Of a DNA stretch of 64,000 nt, positions 29,293 through 40,213 are shown piece after piece. The stretch is from Lysobacteraceae bacterium (GTDB lineage Bacteria > Pseudomonadota > Gammaproteobacteria > Nitrococcales > AK92), in contig JAAYIK010000014.1 in NCBI GenBank assembly GCA_012523465.1, positions 88,179-152,178 on the forward strand, read 5' to 3'. A program made the translations under genes and the position numbers. Below the pieces are notes generated by a model that did no database searches, was not told where the DNA came from, and saw nothing but the letters and a program-made list of their open reading frames with translations. Position 1 is the first letter of the stretch. Every line of letters starts with the position of its first letter.

Positions 29293-29949
29293 TTATGCAA
29301 TTCCAAGTATCTGTCCGATGCCGCGCATGATAGCGAACACCGGCGGCAGCAGCAGCTTGCCGAGAATACCGGTGACCATCAAGACCAGCAGGATGGCGAG
29401 ACCGTACGGCTCCAGCCGCGAGTAGGCGGCTTCCGGCCCTGGCGGCAGCAGGCTGCTGACAATGCGGCTGCCGTCCAGGGGCGGCAGGGGTAGCAGGTTC
29501 AGCACCATCAGGACGATGTTGATCTGCAGTCCGGCGATGCCCATCATCACCAGCCCGCGCGCGATCGTCGGCGACGCCACCGCCTCGGCTCCCAGCTTGG
29601 CCAGTAGGCCCCAGGCCAGCGCCATCAGCAGATTGGCGGCCGGCCCGGCGACCGCCACCAGCGCCATGTCGCGCTTGGGCTGGCGCAGGTTCTCCCAGGT
29701 CACCGGCACCGGCTTGGCCCAGCCGAAGATGAAGCCGCCGCTGAAGAACAGCAGCAGCGGCACCAGCACGGTCCCGACGGGATCGATGTGCCGGACCGGA
29801 TTCAGGCTGATGCGACCGAGCCGGCGCGCCGTCCTGTCGCCCAGTTTCTCCGCCGCCCAGCCGTGTGCAACCTCGTGCAGGGTGATGGCGAACAGCACCG
29901 GCAGCACCCACACGGCGAGCGTCTGCATTTGCGCAGCCAGCCCTCCCAT
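29293..29949 (-). CDS. Site-2 protease family (M50) membrane metalloprotease
   Basis: The 218-residue polytopic protein has the zinc motif LHEVAHGW near residue 25 and the second metal ligand in LNLLPLPPLDGSRI near 160, within hydrophobic helices. It is a minimal rhomboid-like M50 protease without PDZ or CBS domains. Relatives next to trpS and scpA are common in gammaproteobacteria, but their substrates are unknown. The true start could be M8 (MQTLAVW). Confidence 0.88.
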   Translation of the reverse strand: MGGLAAQMQTLAVWVLPVLFAITLHEVAHGWAAEKLGDRTARRLGRISLNPVRHIDPVGTVLVPLLLFFSGGFIFGWAKPVPVTWENLRQPKRDMALVAVAGPAANLLMALAWGLLAKLGAEAVASPTIARGLVMMGIAGLQINIVLMVLNLLPLPPLDGSRIVSSLLPPGPEAAYSRLEPYGLAILLVLMVTGILGKLLLPPVFAIMRGIGQILGIA

Positions 29950-29957
29950 GGGACTCC

Positions 29958-30587
29958 TCAGGCGGCCAGGAAGGGCGCGGGATCGCCGGCGCCGGCCCGC
30001 AGCAGCTGTGGTTGATCGCCGGCCAGATCAACCACAGTGCTGGGCTCCAGGGTGGGGCTGGGGCCGCCGTCGATGATGAGGTCGACCTGGCGCAGCAGGC
30101 GCTCCCGGATCTCCTCGGGATCGTTGAGCGGATAGTCGTCGCCGGGCAGAATCAGGCTGGTGGTCATCAGCGGCTCGCCCAGCTGCTCCAGCAGCGCCAT
30201 GGTGATGGCGTGCTGCGGCAGGCGGATGCCGATGGTCTTGCGCTTGGGGTGCTGCAGCATGCGCGGCACCTGGCGGGTGGCCGGCAGGATGAAGGTGTAG
30301 GGGCCCGGGGTGTAGGCCCGCAGCAGCCGGTAGTTTTGGTTGCTCACCTTGGCGTAGGTGGAGATATCGGACAAATCGCGACAAGCCAGCGTGAAATTGT
30401 GGTTCTGATCCAGCTGCCGGATGGCGCGGATGCGGTCCAGCGCCGCCTTTTCACCGATCCTGCAGCCCAGCGCATAGGAGGTGTCGGTCGGGTAGACGAT
30501 CACCCCGCCGTTGCGTACGGTGTCCACAGCCTTGGCGATTAGGCGCTGCTGGGGAGAGACGGGATGAATGTGCAAGATCTCGGTCAT
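29958..30587 (-). CDS. yciO: Sua5/YciO family RNA-binding protein
   Basis: The 209-residue protein belongs to the YrdC/Sua5 fold. It has GGVIVYPTDTSYALGCRIGEKAA at the start and the YciO-type TPGPYTFILPATRQVPRML. By family it may bind double-stranded RNA or make threonylcarbamoyl-AMP; YciO itself is not essential for that modification. ATG 30587 is chosen over an in-frame GTG two codons upstream. The PHP-phosphoesterase gene usually next to it is absent. Confidence 0.88.
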   Translation of the reverse strand: MTEILHIHPVSPQQRLIAKAVDTVRNGGVIVYPTDTSYALGCRIGEKAALDRIRAIRQLDQNHNFTLACRDLSDISTYAKVSNQNYRLLRAYTPGPYTFILPATRQVPRMLQHPKRKTIGIRLPQHAITMALLEQLGEPLMTTSLILPGDDYPLNDPEEIRERLLRQVDLIIDGGPSPTLEPSTVVDLAGDQPQLLRAGAGDPAPFLAA

Positions 30588-30726
30588 GGGCACTCTGCCT
30601 TCAAGCTTGGTGGCTATTGTACCGGGTTTGCCGCCCAGGCACCCGTTACCGTGCAGGCCCCTGTGCTAAGCTCCAACGCCTCGAGCCCGGGGAGTTGGCG
30701 CCCCCTTCCAACAGAATAGGCCTTGG

Positions 30727-31278
30727 ATGAAGTTTCTGACAGATTTGCTTCCGGTTTTGGTGTTCTTCGTCGCCTTCAAGTTGGGCGGCATCTTCGTCGC
30801 GACGGCGGCCGCCATGGCGGTGGCGGTGCTTCAGGCCGGCTGGATCTGGCTGCGGCGCGGCCGCCTGGAGCCGATGCAGCTGGCGGTGGTGGGACTGATC
30901 GTGGCGCTGGGCGCGCTCACGCTCATCTTCAACGATCCCGCCTTCTTCTTCTGGAAGCCGACCCTGGTGAACTGGGCCTTCGCCCTGGTCCTGCTGGGCG
31001 GCGAGCTGTTCGGCCGCAAGGGCGTGCTGGAGCGGCTGCTGGCCAGCCAGCTGACACTGCCCCGCCCCGCCTGGAAGCGGCTGACGTACAGCTGGATCGC
31101 GTTCTTCGTCGGCATGGGAGCGCTCAACCTGTTCGTCGCCTACCGCTTCGACCTCGACACCTGGGTCAACTTCAAGCTGTACGGCGTGCTCGGCCTGACG
31201 CTGCTCTTCGCCCTGCTGCAGGGGGTATATTTCAGCCGCTACCTGGAAATCGAGCCCGATAGCGACAAAAAAACCTGA
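30727..31278 (+). CDS. yciB: Inner-membrane septation protein YciB
   Basis: The 183-residue protein has five hydrophobic helices and the family phrases [32 protein letters not shown] and [21 protein letters not shown]. YciB/IspA proteins affect cell division and envelope synthesis. It opens a plus-strand operon with yciI, 11 nt away, and diverges from yciO. Confidence 0.95.
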   Translation: MKFLTDLLPVLVFFVAFKLGGIFVATAAAMAVAVLQAGWIWLRRGRLEPMQLAVVGLIVALGALTLIFNDPAFFFWKPTLVNWAFALVLLGGELFGRKGVLERLLASQLTLPRPAWKRLTYSWIAFFVGMGALNLFVAYRFDLDTWVNFKLYGVLGLTLLFALLQGVYFSRYLEIEPDSDKKT

Positions 31279-31289
31279 GGAGACGCACG

Positions 31290-31589
31290 ATGTTCTATGC
31301 CATCATCGGCCACGACGCTCCGGACAGCCTGCCGCGCCGTCAGCAAGCACGCCCGGCGCACCTGGAGCGACTGCAAGCGCTCGCGCAGGAAGGGCGCCTG
31401 CTGCTGGCCGGCCCCTTCCCCGCCATCGACGCCGAGGATCCCGGTCCGGCCGGCTTCAGCGGCAGCCTGATCGTCGCCGAGTTCGAGTCGCTGGAAGCCG
31501 CCAAGGCCTGGGCCGAGGCCGACCCCTATGTGGCCGCCGGGGTCTATGCAAAGGTCGAGGTTCTGCCGTTCAAGAAGGTGTTGCCATGA
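31290..31589 (+). CDS. yciI: YciI-like protein
   Basis: The 99-residue ferredoxin-like fold protein begins [19 protein letters not shown] and has the conserved [25 protein letters not shown] pattern with a His-Asp pair. E. coli YciI has weak enzymatic activity of unclear role. It overlaps bolA by four bases (ATGA). Confidence 0.93.
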   Translation: MFYAIIGHDAPDSLPRRQQARPAHLERLQALAQEGRLLLAGPFPAIDAEDPGPAGFSGSLIVAEFESLEAAKAWAEADPYVAAGVYAKVEVLPFKKVLP

Positions 31590-31879
31590 GCAGCAGAGTC
31601 GACATGATCCGCCAGCGGCTGCAGGCTGCCCTCCGCATCGAAGCGCTGGACATCATCGATGACAGCCACAAGCACATCGGTCATGCCGGCGCGCGCGCCG
31701 GCGGGGGGCATTACCGGGTCCGCATCGTCAGCCCCGATTTCGAGGGCCGCCGCACCCTGCAGCGCCACCGCATGGTTTACGAGGCCATGGGCGATGCCAT
31801 GCGCAACGACGTGATCCATGCGCTAAGCATCGTTGCCCTCACCCCCGCCGAGGCGGCAGACTCCAACCGTGACTCTTGA
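31586..31879 (+). CDS. bolA: BolA family protein
   Basis: The 97-residue protein has the BolA signature [27 protein letters not shown], then [14 protein letters not shown] with the late conserved histidine. BolA proteins pair with monothiol glutaredoxins in iron-sulfur trafficking and also influence cell shape. It is translationally coupled to yciI. Confidence 0.95.
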   Translation: MSSRVDMIRQRLQAALRIEALDIIDDSHKHIGHAGARAGGGHYRVRIVSPDFEGRRTLQRHRMVYEAMGDAMRNDVIHALSIVALTPAEAADSNRDS

Positions 31880-31901
31880 TCCGAAACCTGAAGGAACCCT
31901 T

Positions 31902-32780
31902 ATGAAGCGCAAAGCCATCACACTCGCCTGCGCGGCCGCCCTCGCCGTGGCCGGCTGCCAGCACAACAGCCAGCCCGAGCCGACCAGCAAGGCCTTCGTC
32001 GGCACGCCGATTGCCTACGTCAACGACGAGCCCATCAGCCAGGAAATGTTCGACTACCACCTGGAGCGGCGCACCGGCGGCCAGCCCCAGCTGGCGTCGG
32101 AAGAGGATCGCCAGGCCCTGCTGCAGGAATTGGTGGACATGGCCCTGCTCGCCCAGGAAGCGGAGCGCCAAGGCATCGCCAGCCGTCCTGACGTCATCGG
32201 CCAGCTGCACAACCTGCGCCTTGCCGTGCTAGCCCAGGCGCTGGTCACCGGCATGTTGGCCGAGGAGCCCGACGAGGCCGCCATCCAGGCCGAATACGAC
32301 AAGCACTTCAAGGACCAGCCGCGCCAGGAGTATCACGCCCGCCACATTCTGGTGGACAGCGAAGAAAAGGCCACGGAGCTGATCGCCCAGCTCGACCAGG
32401 GCGCCGACTTCGCCCAGCTAGCCGAGGAGAACTCCACTGACTCCAGCAGCGCCAACGGCGGCGAGCTCGGCTGGTTCCAGGCCGAACAGATGGTGCAGCC
32501 GTTCGCCGAGGCGGTGCAGCAGCTGAGCACCGGCAGCTACACCAAGACGCCCGTGCAGACCCAGTTCGGCTGGCACGTCATCAAGCTAGAAGACAGCCGC
32601 CCGGTCGAGCCGCCGCCGCTGGAGGCCGTGCGCCAGCAGCTGATCGCCCTGCTGGCCCAGGAGCGGGTGGAGGCGCGCATCGAGGAGCTGCGCCGGCAGG
32701 CCAACATCCGCACCGAGCCGCAAAAGAACGGGACGTCCTCACTTGAGGAAGCGCATAAGGCGCTGGACATGCTGAACTGA
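31902..32780 (+). CDS. Parvulin-type peptidyl-prolyl isomerase, lipoprotein
   Basis: The 292-residue protein starts at ATG 31902 after AAGGAACCCTT. A signal peptide ends in the lipobox LAVAGC, so it should be lipid-anchored facing the periplasm. A SurA_N-like helical region is followed by a PpiC rotamase domain at about 140-235 (EYHARHILVDSEEKA, FAQLAEENSTDSSSANGGELGWF, VQTQFGWHVIKLED). It likely assists folding of envelope proteins. It ends the yciB-yciI-bolA operon. Confidence 0.9.
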   Translation: MKRKAITLACAAALAVAGCQHNSQPEPTSKAFVGTPIAYVNDEPISQEMFDYHLERRTGGQPQLASEEDRQALLQELVDMALLAQEAERQGIASRPDVIGQLHNLRLAVLAQALVTGMLAEEPDEAAIQAEYDKHFKDQPRQEYHARHILVDSEEKATELIAQLDQGADFAQLAEENSTDSSSANGGELGWFQAEQMVQPFAEAVQQLSTGSYTKTPVQTQFGWHVIKLEDSRPVEPPPLEAVRQQLIALLAQERVEARIEELRRQANIRTEPQKNGTSSLEEAHKALDMLN

Positions 32781-32790
32781 GCCAGTGCGT

Positions 32791-32829
32791 CGCTGGCCAC
32801 TGCCGGCCGCGCGCCGGCGGCAGCCAGCG
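32791..32829. terminator. Hairpin between convergent parvulin gene and ligA
   Basis: Outer arms CGCTGGC (32791-32797) and GCCAGCG (32823-32829) enclose a second GC-rich inverted repeat with a small bulge. It lies between two convergent stop codons and lacks a U-tract. Confidence 0.55.
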
Positions 32830-32838
32830 GCCATCCCG

Positions 32839-34857
<2,019 letters not shown>

Positions 34858-34912
34858 TCATCGCGGAATCCGTCGCTAACGATAACCGATCCACGTCCGC
34901 CGCGGCAGCGGC

Positions 34913-36316
34913 TCAGCTTTCCTCCGCCGCCTGCAGCAGCGGCCGCTCTTCCGCCGCCTCCTCGACCAGCTCGGCCGGCAGCGACTTGGCCGCTCTGGCT
35001 CCCAGCGCCTTGATGTCCTCGGCCGTCTTAACCAGGTTGCCGCGGCCGTGGCTGAGCTTTCTGAAAGCATCCTCGTGGGCCCGCTGCGCGGCCGCCAGCC
35101 GCCGTCCCACCTCGTCCAGATCGGCCACGAAACCGACGAACTTGTCGTACAGCCGACCGGCCTTCTCGGCGATCTCGAGCGCGTGGCGGTTCTGGTGCTC
35201 GAAGCGCCAGATGTTGTGGATGGTGCGCAGCGTGGCCAGCAGCGTCGAGGGAGTGACGATGACGATGTTGCGCTCCAGGGCGTAGCCGAACAGCTCGGGA
35301 TCGTGACGCACCGCCTCGCTGTAGGCGGGCTCGATCGGCACGAACAGCAGCACGAAATCCAGGGTCCGTATCCCCAAGTGCTGATAGGACTTGGCCGCCA
35401 GGCCCCGGCAGTGGTTACGCAGCGAGGCGCAATGCTCGCGCAGGGCCGCCATGCGCTCAGCCTCGTCCTCGGCAGTGCAATAGCGCTCGTAGGCAGTGAG
35501 CGAGACCTTGGAGTCGATGATGACGTGCCGGTCCTCTGGCAGGCGGATGATCACGTCGGGCTGCTGCCGGCGCCCCTGGGCATCGCTGAAGCTGACCTGC
35601 ACATCGTATTCGCGCCCGCGCACCAGGCCGGACTTCTCCAGCAGCCGCTCCAGGATCATCTCGCCCCAGCTGCCTTGCACCTTGTTATCGCCCTTGAGGG
35701 CGCGGGTCAGGTTGATGGCGTCCTCGCTGATGCGCTGGTTCAGCTCCTTGAGGCGGGCGATTTCGTGGAACAGGCTCAACCGGTCGCGCGACTCCTTGTC
35801 GTAGACCTCCTGCACCCTTTTCTCGAACTCCCGGATCTGCTCCCGCAGCGGCGACAGCAGCCCTTCTAGATTGTTCCTGTTCTGCTCGGTGAAGCGCCGG
35901 CTCTTGTCCTCCAGGATCTCCTGCGCCAGATTGCGGAACTGCGCGGTCAGCTGCTCCCGCGCCTCCGCCAGCAGCTGCAGCTTTTCCTCCGTCTGCCGGC
36001 GTTCCTGCTCCAGCTGCATGGTCAGCGCCGCGGCGCGTTCCCGCAGGCGGGCGTTGTCTTCCAGCGCGCCCCGCAGCTGCTCGGCCAGGCGAGCGGCCTG
36101 CGCCGCCCGCTCTTCGGCCTGCGCTCGCAGCGCCAGTTCCCGCCGCAGCTCGGACTCGAGCCGCTCCTGTCGCTGCCCGGCCTGCGCCAGCGCTTCCTCC
36201 CGTCCTTGCCGGAAGGCGGCCCTGACGCGCCCGCGCAGCAGCAGCCAGGTCGCTAGCGCGCCCAGCGCGCCGCCGCCGGCGGCAACGCCCATCAACATCA
36301 GGTTCAACTCGTCCAT
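34913..36316 (-). CDS. rmuC: DNA recombination protein RmuC
   Basis: RmuC limits DNA inversions between short inverted repeats. The 467-residue chain has an N-terminal membrane helix (GVAAGGGALGALATWLLL), a long coiled coil (about 30-160) and the RmuC nuclease-like domain with QGSWGEMILERLLEKSGL, PDVIIRLPEDRHVIIDSKVSL and FVPIEPAYSEAV. The start at 36316 (MDELNL) follows AAGGAG. It sits between ligA and a uracil-DNA glycosylase gene. Confidence 0.94.
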   Translation of the reverse strand: MDELNLMLMGVAAGGGALGALATWLLLRGRVRAAFRQGREEALAQAGQRQERLESELRRELALRAQAEERAAQAARLAEQLRGALEDNARLRERAAALTMQLEQERRQTEEKLQLLAEAREQLTAQFRNLAQEILEDKSRRFTEQNRNNLEGLLSPLREQIREFEKRVQEVYDKESRDRLSLFHEIARLKELNQRISEDAINLTRALKGDNKVQGSWGEMILERLLEKSGLVRGREYDVQVSFSDAQGRRQQPDVIIRLPEDRHVIIDSKVSLTAYERYCTAEDEAERMAALREHCASLRNHCRGLAAKSYQHLGIRTLDFVLLFVPIEPAYSEAVRHDPELFGYALERNIVIVTPSTLLATLRTIHNIWRFEHQNRHALEIAEKAGRLYDKFVGFVADLDEVGRRLAAAQRAHEDAFRKLSHGRGNLVKTAEDIKALGARAAKSLPAELVEEAAEERPLLQAAEES

Positions 36317-36362
36317 GCCATGTGCTCCTTGGGCAGGGTGGCCAGCGGAATCCGGGGCTGGC

Positions 36363-37091
36363 TCACGCGGCCAACACGATGCCGTGCGCGGCCGCGGCGG
36401 CATCCATGTGCGGCGCCCAACCGCCGTGCGAGCGGGGGTTGGCCGGGCTGGGATGGGTGACGCCGCCGACGGCGATTCCGAGCGGCTCGGCGATCTGCCG
36501 CAGCCGCTGCTCGGCGAAGCGGCCGATGCCGATGGCGACGCGCGGCCGCAGCAACTGCAGGGTTTCTGCCATGGCGCGATCGCAGACGGCGTACAGCGCC
36601 TCGCGAGCGGCGCCACGCAGCGCATCCGGCGTGACGTTCGCTCCATTGGCAGCGAAAAAGCCCAGCGGGCAGTAGTTGGCGACGAAGAACCTGTCGGCGA
36701 ACGCCTGCGGCGTCCCGAACCGCTCCTGCGCCCAGCCCCAGACCCGTCGTCCGCTGACCTCCCCTCGGCGGATGGCAAAGCCCTGCACCGGCCGTTTGGG
36801 GTGCTGGCGCGACGGCTGTCCCACCGGCCCCTCGATGCCCAGCCAGTCGCGCACCATGCCGACATCGCCGAACGGCACGCCGGTCTGCAGCATGCCGTAA
36901 GGCCCGGGATTCATGCCCACCAGAACGGCCTCGACGCCTTCCCGGGCGTAGCGGCGCAGATATTCCGCATGGGGTTCCCAGGCATAGACGAGCGGGTTGT
37001 AGACATAGGCCACGGGCGCCTCGAACCGCAGCGCCTCGCACTCCTGCGCCAGCCGCTGCGTCAGCGCCAGCATTTTCTCCGTCACAGCCAT
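36363..37091 (-). CDS. SMUG1-type single-strand-selective uracil-DNA glycosylase
   Basis: The 242-residue glycosylase matches vertebrate SMUG1 closely: YVYNPLVYAWEPH, the active-site GMNPGPYGMLQTGVPFGDV, VRDWLGIEGPVGQP, QHPKRPVQG and the late THPSPANPRSHGGW, where the histidine contacts uracil. It removes uracil and oxidized pyrimidines in base-excision repair. The ATG at 37091 is preferred, although GTG 37115 and TTG 37124 are in frame. SMUG1 is known only from some bacteria. Confidence 0.9.
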   Translation of the reverse strand: MAVTEKMLALTQRLAQECEALRFEAPVAYVYNPLVYAWEPHAEYLRRYAREGVEAVLVGMNPGPYGMLQTGVPFGDVGMVRDWLGIEGPVGQPSRQHPKRPVQGFAIRRGEVSGRRVWGWAQERFGTPQAFADRFFVANYCPLGFFAANGANVTPDALRGAAREALYAVCDRAMAETLQLLRPRVAIGIGRFAEQRLRQIAEPLGIAVGGVTHPSPANPRSHGGWAPHMDAAAAAHGIVLAA

Positions 37092-37157
37092 CGGAATTCG
37101 ACTCCCAACGTGCACCGCCGCCAATGGTAACAGGCCTGGCCGTCGCGCCGCCCCTGC

Positions 37158-37874
37158 TCAGGCATCGAGTCCGAGGCGCGTGGAGACGGCGGGATGGGCG
37201 GCGGGCGCTGGCGGCTGGCGGACCGCGCGGCGGGCCACGCGCAGCTCGGCCCCCAGGCCGAGCAGCATCAGCGCCAGCCCGGCGCAGAGCACTGCGACGC
37301 CTTGGCGCACCAGGGCGTAGGCCGACACGGGCTGGCGGAACAGCCGCAGCTCGGCCTGGATGAGATCGGCGCTGTAGAGCCGATCCGGCAGCAGCACGGC
37401 TTCCAACCGCAGCCGCTTGCCGGGCGGCAGGGGAAAGGGATCGAAACGAACATCGACGGCGAGCGGCCCCGGCACGTCGAGCCCGATGCCGCCGAGCTCG
37501 ACCTGATCCTGCGACAGCACGCGGTCGGCGCCGCCTTCCAGCAGCACCCACTGGTCGATCAGCACCTCACCGTCCTCGGCCCGGACCCGATAGTGCAGCG
37601 GGAAGCGATACAGCCCGATCAACTCGCCGGCGCCGTCAGGGCGCAGCTCTCGGGCCGCAAAGCGGGGCGCGATCACCAGCCCCATGCCGACCCTGGCCGC
37701 CGGCGCTCTGGCCTGCAGCCAGGGCGAAGCAGCGGCCTCGCCGATTAGGATGGCCGTCTGGAACCAGGGGCGTTCGGCCAGGACCGCGCGCAGCACGGGG
37801 AATAAGGCCATACCGGCGCCGGCCAGGGTGACCAGCAGCCCGAGAGCGAAGCAGACACTGGCAACGCGCCGCAT
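37158..37874 (-). CDS. Hypothetical two-helix membrane protein
   Basis: I do not recognise this 238-residue protein. It has a hydrophobic helix near residues 8-30, a central soluble domain of alternating short strands with FPLPPGKRLRLEAVLLPDRLYSADLIQ, and a second helix near 190-215 before a proline/alanine tail. The predicted layout is N-in, large loop outside, C-in. It lies between the SMUG1 gene and the methyltransferase gene on the same strand but with a 136-bp gap upstream. Confidence 0.75.
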   Translation of the reverse strand: MRRVASVCFALGLLVTLAGAGMALFPVLRAVLAERPWFQTAILIGEAAASPWLQARAPAARVGMGLVIAPRFAARELRPDGAGELIGLYRFPLHYRVRAEDGEVLIDQWVLLEGGADRVLSQDQVELGGIGLDVPGPLAVDVRFDPFPLPPGKRLRLEAVLLPDRLYSADLIQAELRLFRQPVSAYALVRQGVAVLCAGLALMLLGLGAELRVARRAVRQPPAPAAHPAVSTRLGLDA

Positions 37875-38010
37875 GGCAAATCCCTCTGCGCTGTTGCATC
37901 GGCCTCCTGCCGACCCGACCGAGCAAATGCCCGGCCCTCAGCGTCCCGAGTCTAGCATTCCTGCCACCGCCCCGCCCTTGCCCAAGCGCAGGGTTTTCCT
38001 CAGGTTTCCT

Positions 38011-39360
38011 TCAGCCCTGACGTTCCAGCACGGCGCTGAACATGGTGTCGGCGTCCACCCCGGGGCAGCCGTGCAGGCGCCAGTCCAGCAGGCGGAACTC
38101 CGGCCGCCGGACCAGGAATTGCTCCACCACGGCCTCGTTCTCGGCCACCAGCCAGCTGCAGGTGCTGTAGACGAGCCGACCACCCGGCCTGACCGCGGCC
38201 GCCGCCTGGCACAGCAGCCGCGGCTGCAGGCTGGCGAATCTGGCCAGGCTGGCTTGGGTAGCCCGGAAGCGGGCATCGGGGCTGCGCCGCCAGACGCCGC
38301 TGGAGCTGCAGGGGGCGTCCACCAACACGCGATCGAACTCCTGCGCCGGCGTCTCCGTCTCCCTACCGTCCCAGGCGAACAACCGCAGGTTGGCGAAGCC
38401 GGCCCGGTGCACCCGCCGCCTGGCCTCGGCCAGCTTGTGCCGGCGAACGTCGGACGCATGGAGCTCGCCCTCCCCGGCCAACATCACTGCCAGCTGCACG
38501 CTCTTGCCGCCGGCGCCGGCGCAGGCGTCCCAGACCTGCTCGCCCGGGCGGGCCGCCACCGCCAGACCGATCTGCTGGCTGGCCCAGTCCTGGATTTCGA
38601 CCAAGCCGTCGCGGTAGCACGGCAGCGTCACGATACTGCCGGCGCCGCGGACTGCGATGGCCTCGCCGCACGCCTGCGCCTCCAACCCGTGGGCGGCCAG
38701 CTCCTGCAGCACCTGCTGCTGCCGCTCCGGCCGGTTCAGCCGCAACCACAGCGGCGGCTGCCGCGCCTGCGCCTGCAGAAAGGCCTCACGGGCCTCCGCG
38801 CTCCAGCCACTACGCGCGGCCCGCTCCGCCAACGGCGCCGCGAAGCACAGCGGAATCCCCTGCCACAACAGGCGAGCCTCGATCAGCTCGGATCGTTGCA
38901 GTTCATCCAGCAACCGCTCAATGGCCGCCGCCTCCGGCAGCGGCTCCAGGCCCTGGAGAGGCCACTCGGCGCCGCCCTCGCGCTGGTAGCGCTGCCCGAC
39001 CGTCTGCAGCAGCCAGTCGGCGGGCACTGCTCGCACCGCGTCCCAAGCCGCCTCGACGCTGCCGGCCTCCTGCGCGAAGCCTGCCACCAAGGCAGGCAGG
39101 GCAGCGGCCTGCTCCAGCCCGTGCCGTCGATGCACGTAGTCGACGAAAGCCGCCAGATAGCCGAAGCGGGCGGCGGCGAACAGCAGCTCCCGGTAGGCCC
39201 GGCGGTCCCGGCTGCCGAACTGCGGGTACTGCCGCAGGGCGACAGCAAGATGACGGTCCAGCGGGCCCGGTGGCGTCTGCGCCAGGTACTGGCGCCACAG
39301 CTCGCTGCCGTAGCGCAGTCGCAGCACGGCCCGGCCGCGGTTAGGTCGCGTTTGCATCAT
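38011..39360 (-). CDS. RsmB-like rRNA (cytosine-C5)-methyltransferase
   Basis: The 449-residue RsmB/NOP2-family enzyme has a helical NusB-like front, then a SAM-dependent domain: WDACAGAGGKSVQLA (motif I), VLVDAPCSSSGVWRR (motif IV with one catalytic cysteine) and LVYSTCSWLVAENEAVVEQFL (motif VI with the other). It probably methylates 16S rRNA. The start is ATG 39360 or the adjacent 39357; both have a weak ribosome site. An in-frame extension runs into the MBL gene. Which rRNA base is modified cannot be stated. Confidence 0.86.
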   Translation of the reverse strand: MMQTRPNRGRAVLRLRYGSELWRQYLAQTPPGPLDRHLAVALRQYPQFGSRDRRAYRELLFAAARFGYLAAFVDYVHRRHGLEQAAALPALVAGFAQEAGSVEAAWDAVRAVPADWLLQTVGQRYQREGGAEWPLQGLEPLPEAAAIERLLDELQRSELIEARLLWQGIPLCFAAPLAERAARSGWSAEAREAFLQAQARQPPLWLRLNRPERQQQVLQELAAHGLEAQACGEAIAVRGAGSIVTLPCYRDGLVEIQDWASQQIGLAVAARPGEQVWDACAGAGGKSVQLAVMLAGEGELHASDVRRHKLAEARRRVHRAGFANLRLFAWDGRETETPAQEFDRVLVDAPCSSSGVWRRSPDARFRATQASLARFASLQPRLLCQAAAAVRPGGRLVYSTCSWLVAENEAVVEQFLVRRPEFRLLDWRLHGCPGVDADTMFSAVLERQG

Positions 39361-39382
39361 GGATGCCATGCCCGAGGCCGGC

Positions 39383-40027
39383 CTAGCCGACCGCCGCGTC
39401 GCCGACGAACGGATTGTGGGCCCGCTCGGCGCCGAAGGTGGAGGCCGGTCCGTGGCCGGGCAGGAACTGGATGTCGTCACCCAGCGGGAACAGCTTCTCG
39501 CGAATGGAGTGGATCAGGGTGGCGTAGTCGCCGCGGGGGAAGTCGGTGCGGCCGATGGAGCCGTTAAACAGCACGTCGCCGACCACGGCGAAGCGCTGCT
39601 CCGGATGCACATAGACCACGTGACCCGGCGTATGGCCCGGGCAGTGCACCACATTAAAGCGCAGCTCGCCCACGGTCACGGTGTCGCCGTCTTCCAGCCA
39701 GCGGTCGGGAACGAACGAGCGAGCGCCGGCGAAGCCGTAGCGCAGCCCCTGCTCGGCCAGCGCCTTCAACAGGAACGCATCCTCGCGGTGCGGCCCTTCA
39801 ATGGGCACGTCCAGACGCTCAGCCAGCTCCTTGGCCCCGCCGGCGTGGTCAATGTGGCCGTGGGTGATCAGGATCTTCTCGACGTCGGCCCCGACCTGCT
39901 CGATGGCGGCCACGATGCGGTCCACCTCGCCGCCCGGATCGACCACCGCGGCCTTGCCCGTTTTCTGGCAGACCAGCAGGGAGCAGTTCTGCTGAAACGG
40001 GGTGACGGGAATCGTAAACACTTTCAT
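39383..40027 (-). CDS. Metallo-beta-lactamase-fold hydrolase (glyoxalase II-like, YcbL type)
   Basis: The 214-residue hydrolase has the zinc motif THGHIDHAGG, then CPGHTPGH, GDVLFNGSIGRTD and a final PGHGPASTFG. It is like E. coli YcbL, a type I glyoxalase II or related thioester hydrolase. The ATG at 40027 has GGAGGAAG in front. It lies 22 nt upstream of the methyltransferase gene and diverges from the acyl-CoA ligase gene. Confidence 0.88.
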   Translation of the reverse strand: MKVFTIPVTPFQQNCSLLVCQKTGKAAVVDPGGEVDRIVAAIEQVGADVEKILITHGHIDHAGGAKELAERLDVPIEGPHREDAFLLKALAEQGLRYGFAGARSFVPDRWLEDGDTVTVGELRFNVVHCPGHTPGHVVYVHPEQRFAVVGDVLFNGSIGRTDFPRGDYATLIHSIREKLFPLGDDIQFLPGHGPASTFGAERAHNPFVGDAAVG

Positions 40028-40213
40028 CACAGCTTCCTCCGAACGCGGCCGACACGATAGCCGCTCCCGGCGACGGCAATCAACACGAGGCGGGGCCGCG
40101 GCTGTCAATATCGATGGCGGCTTCTATGCTTTACAGGCAGACGGCGCGCTGACCCGCCCCAAAAACGACAATGGCCGTCGTCCGACACGACCCGGATGGA
40201 GGAGGAGACGCAC

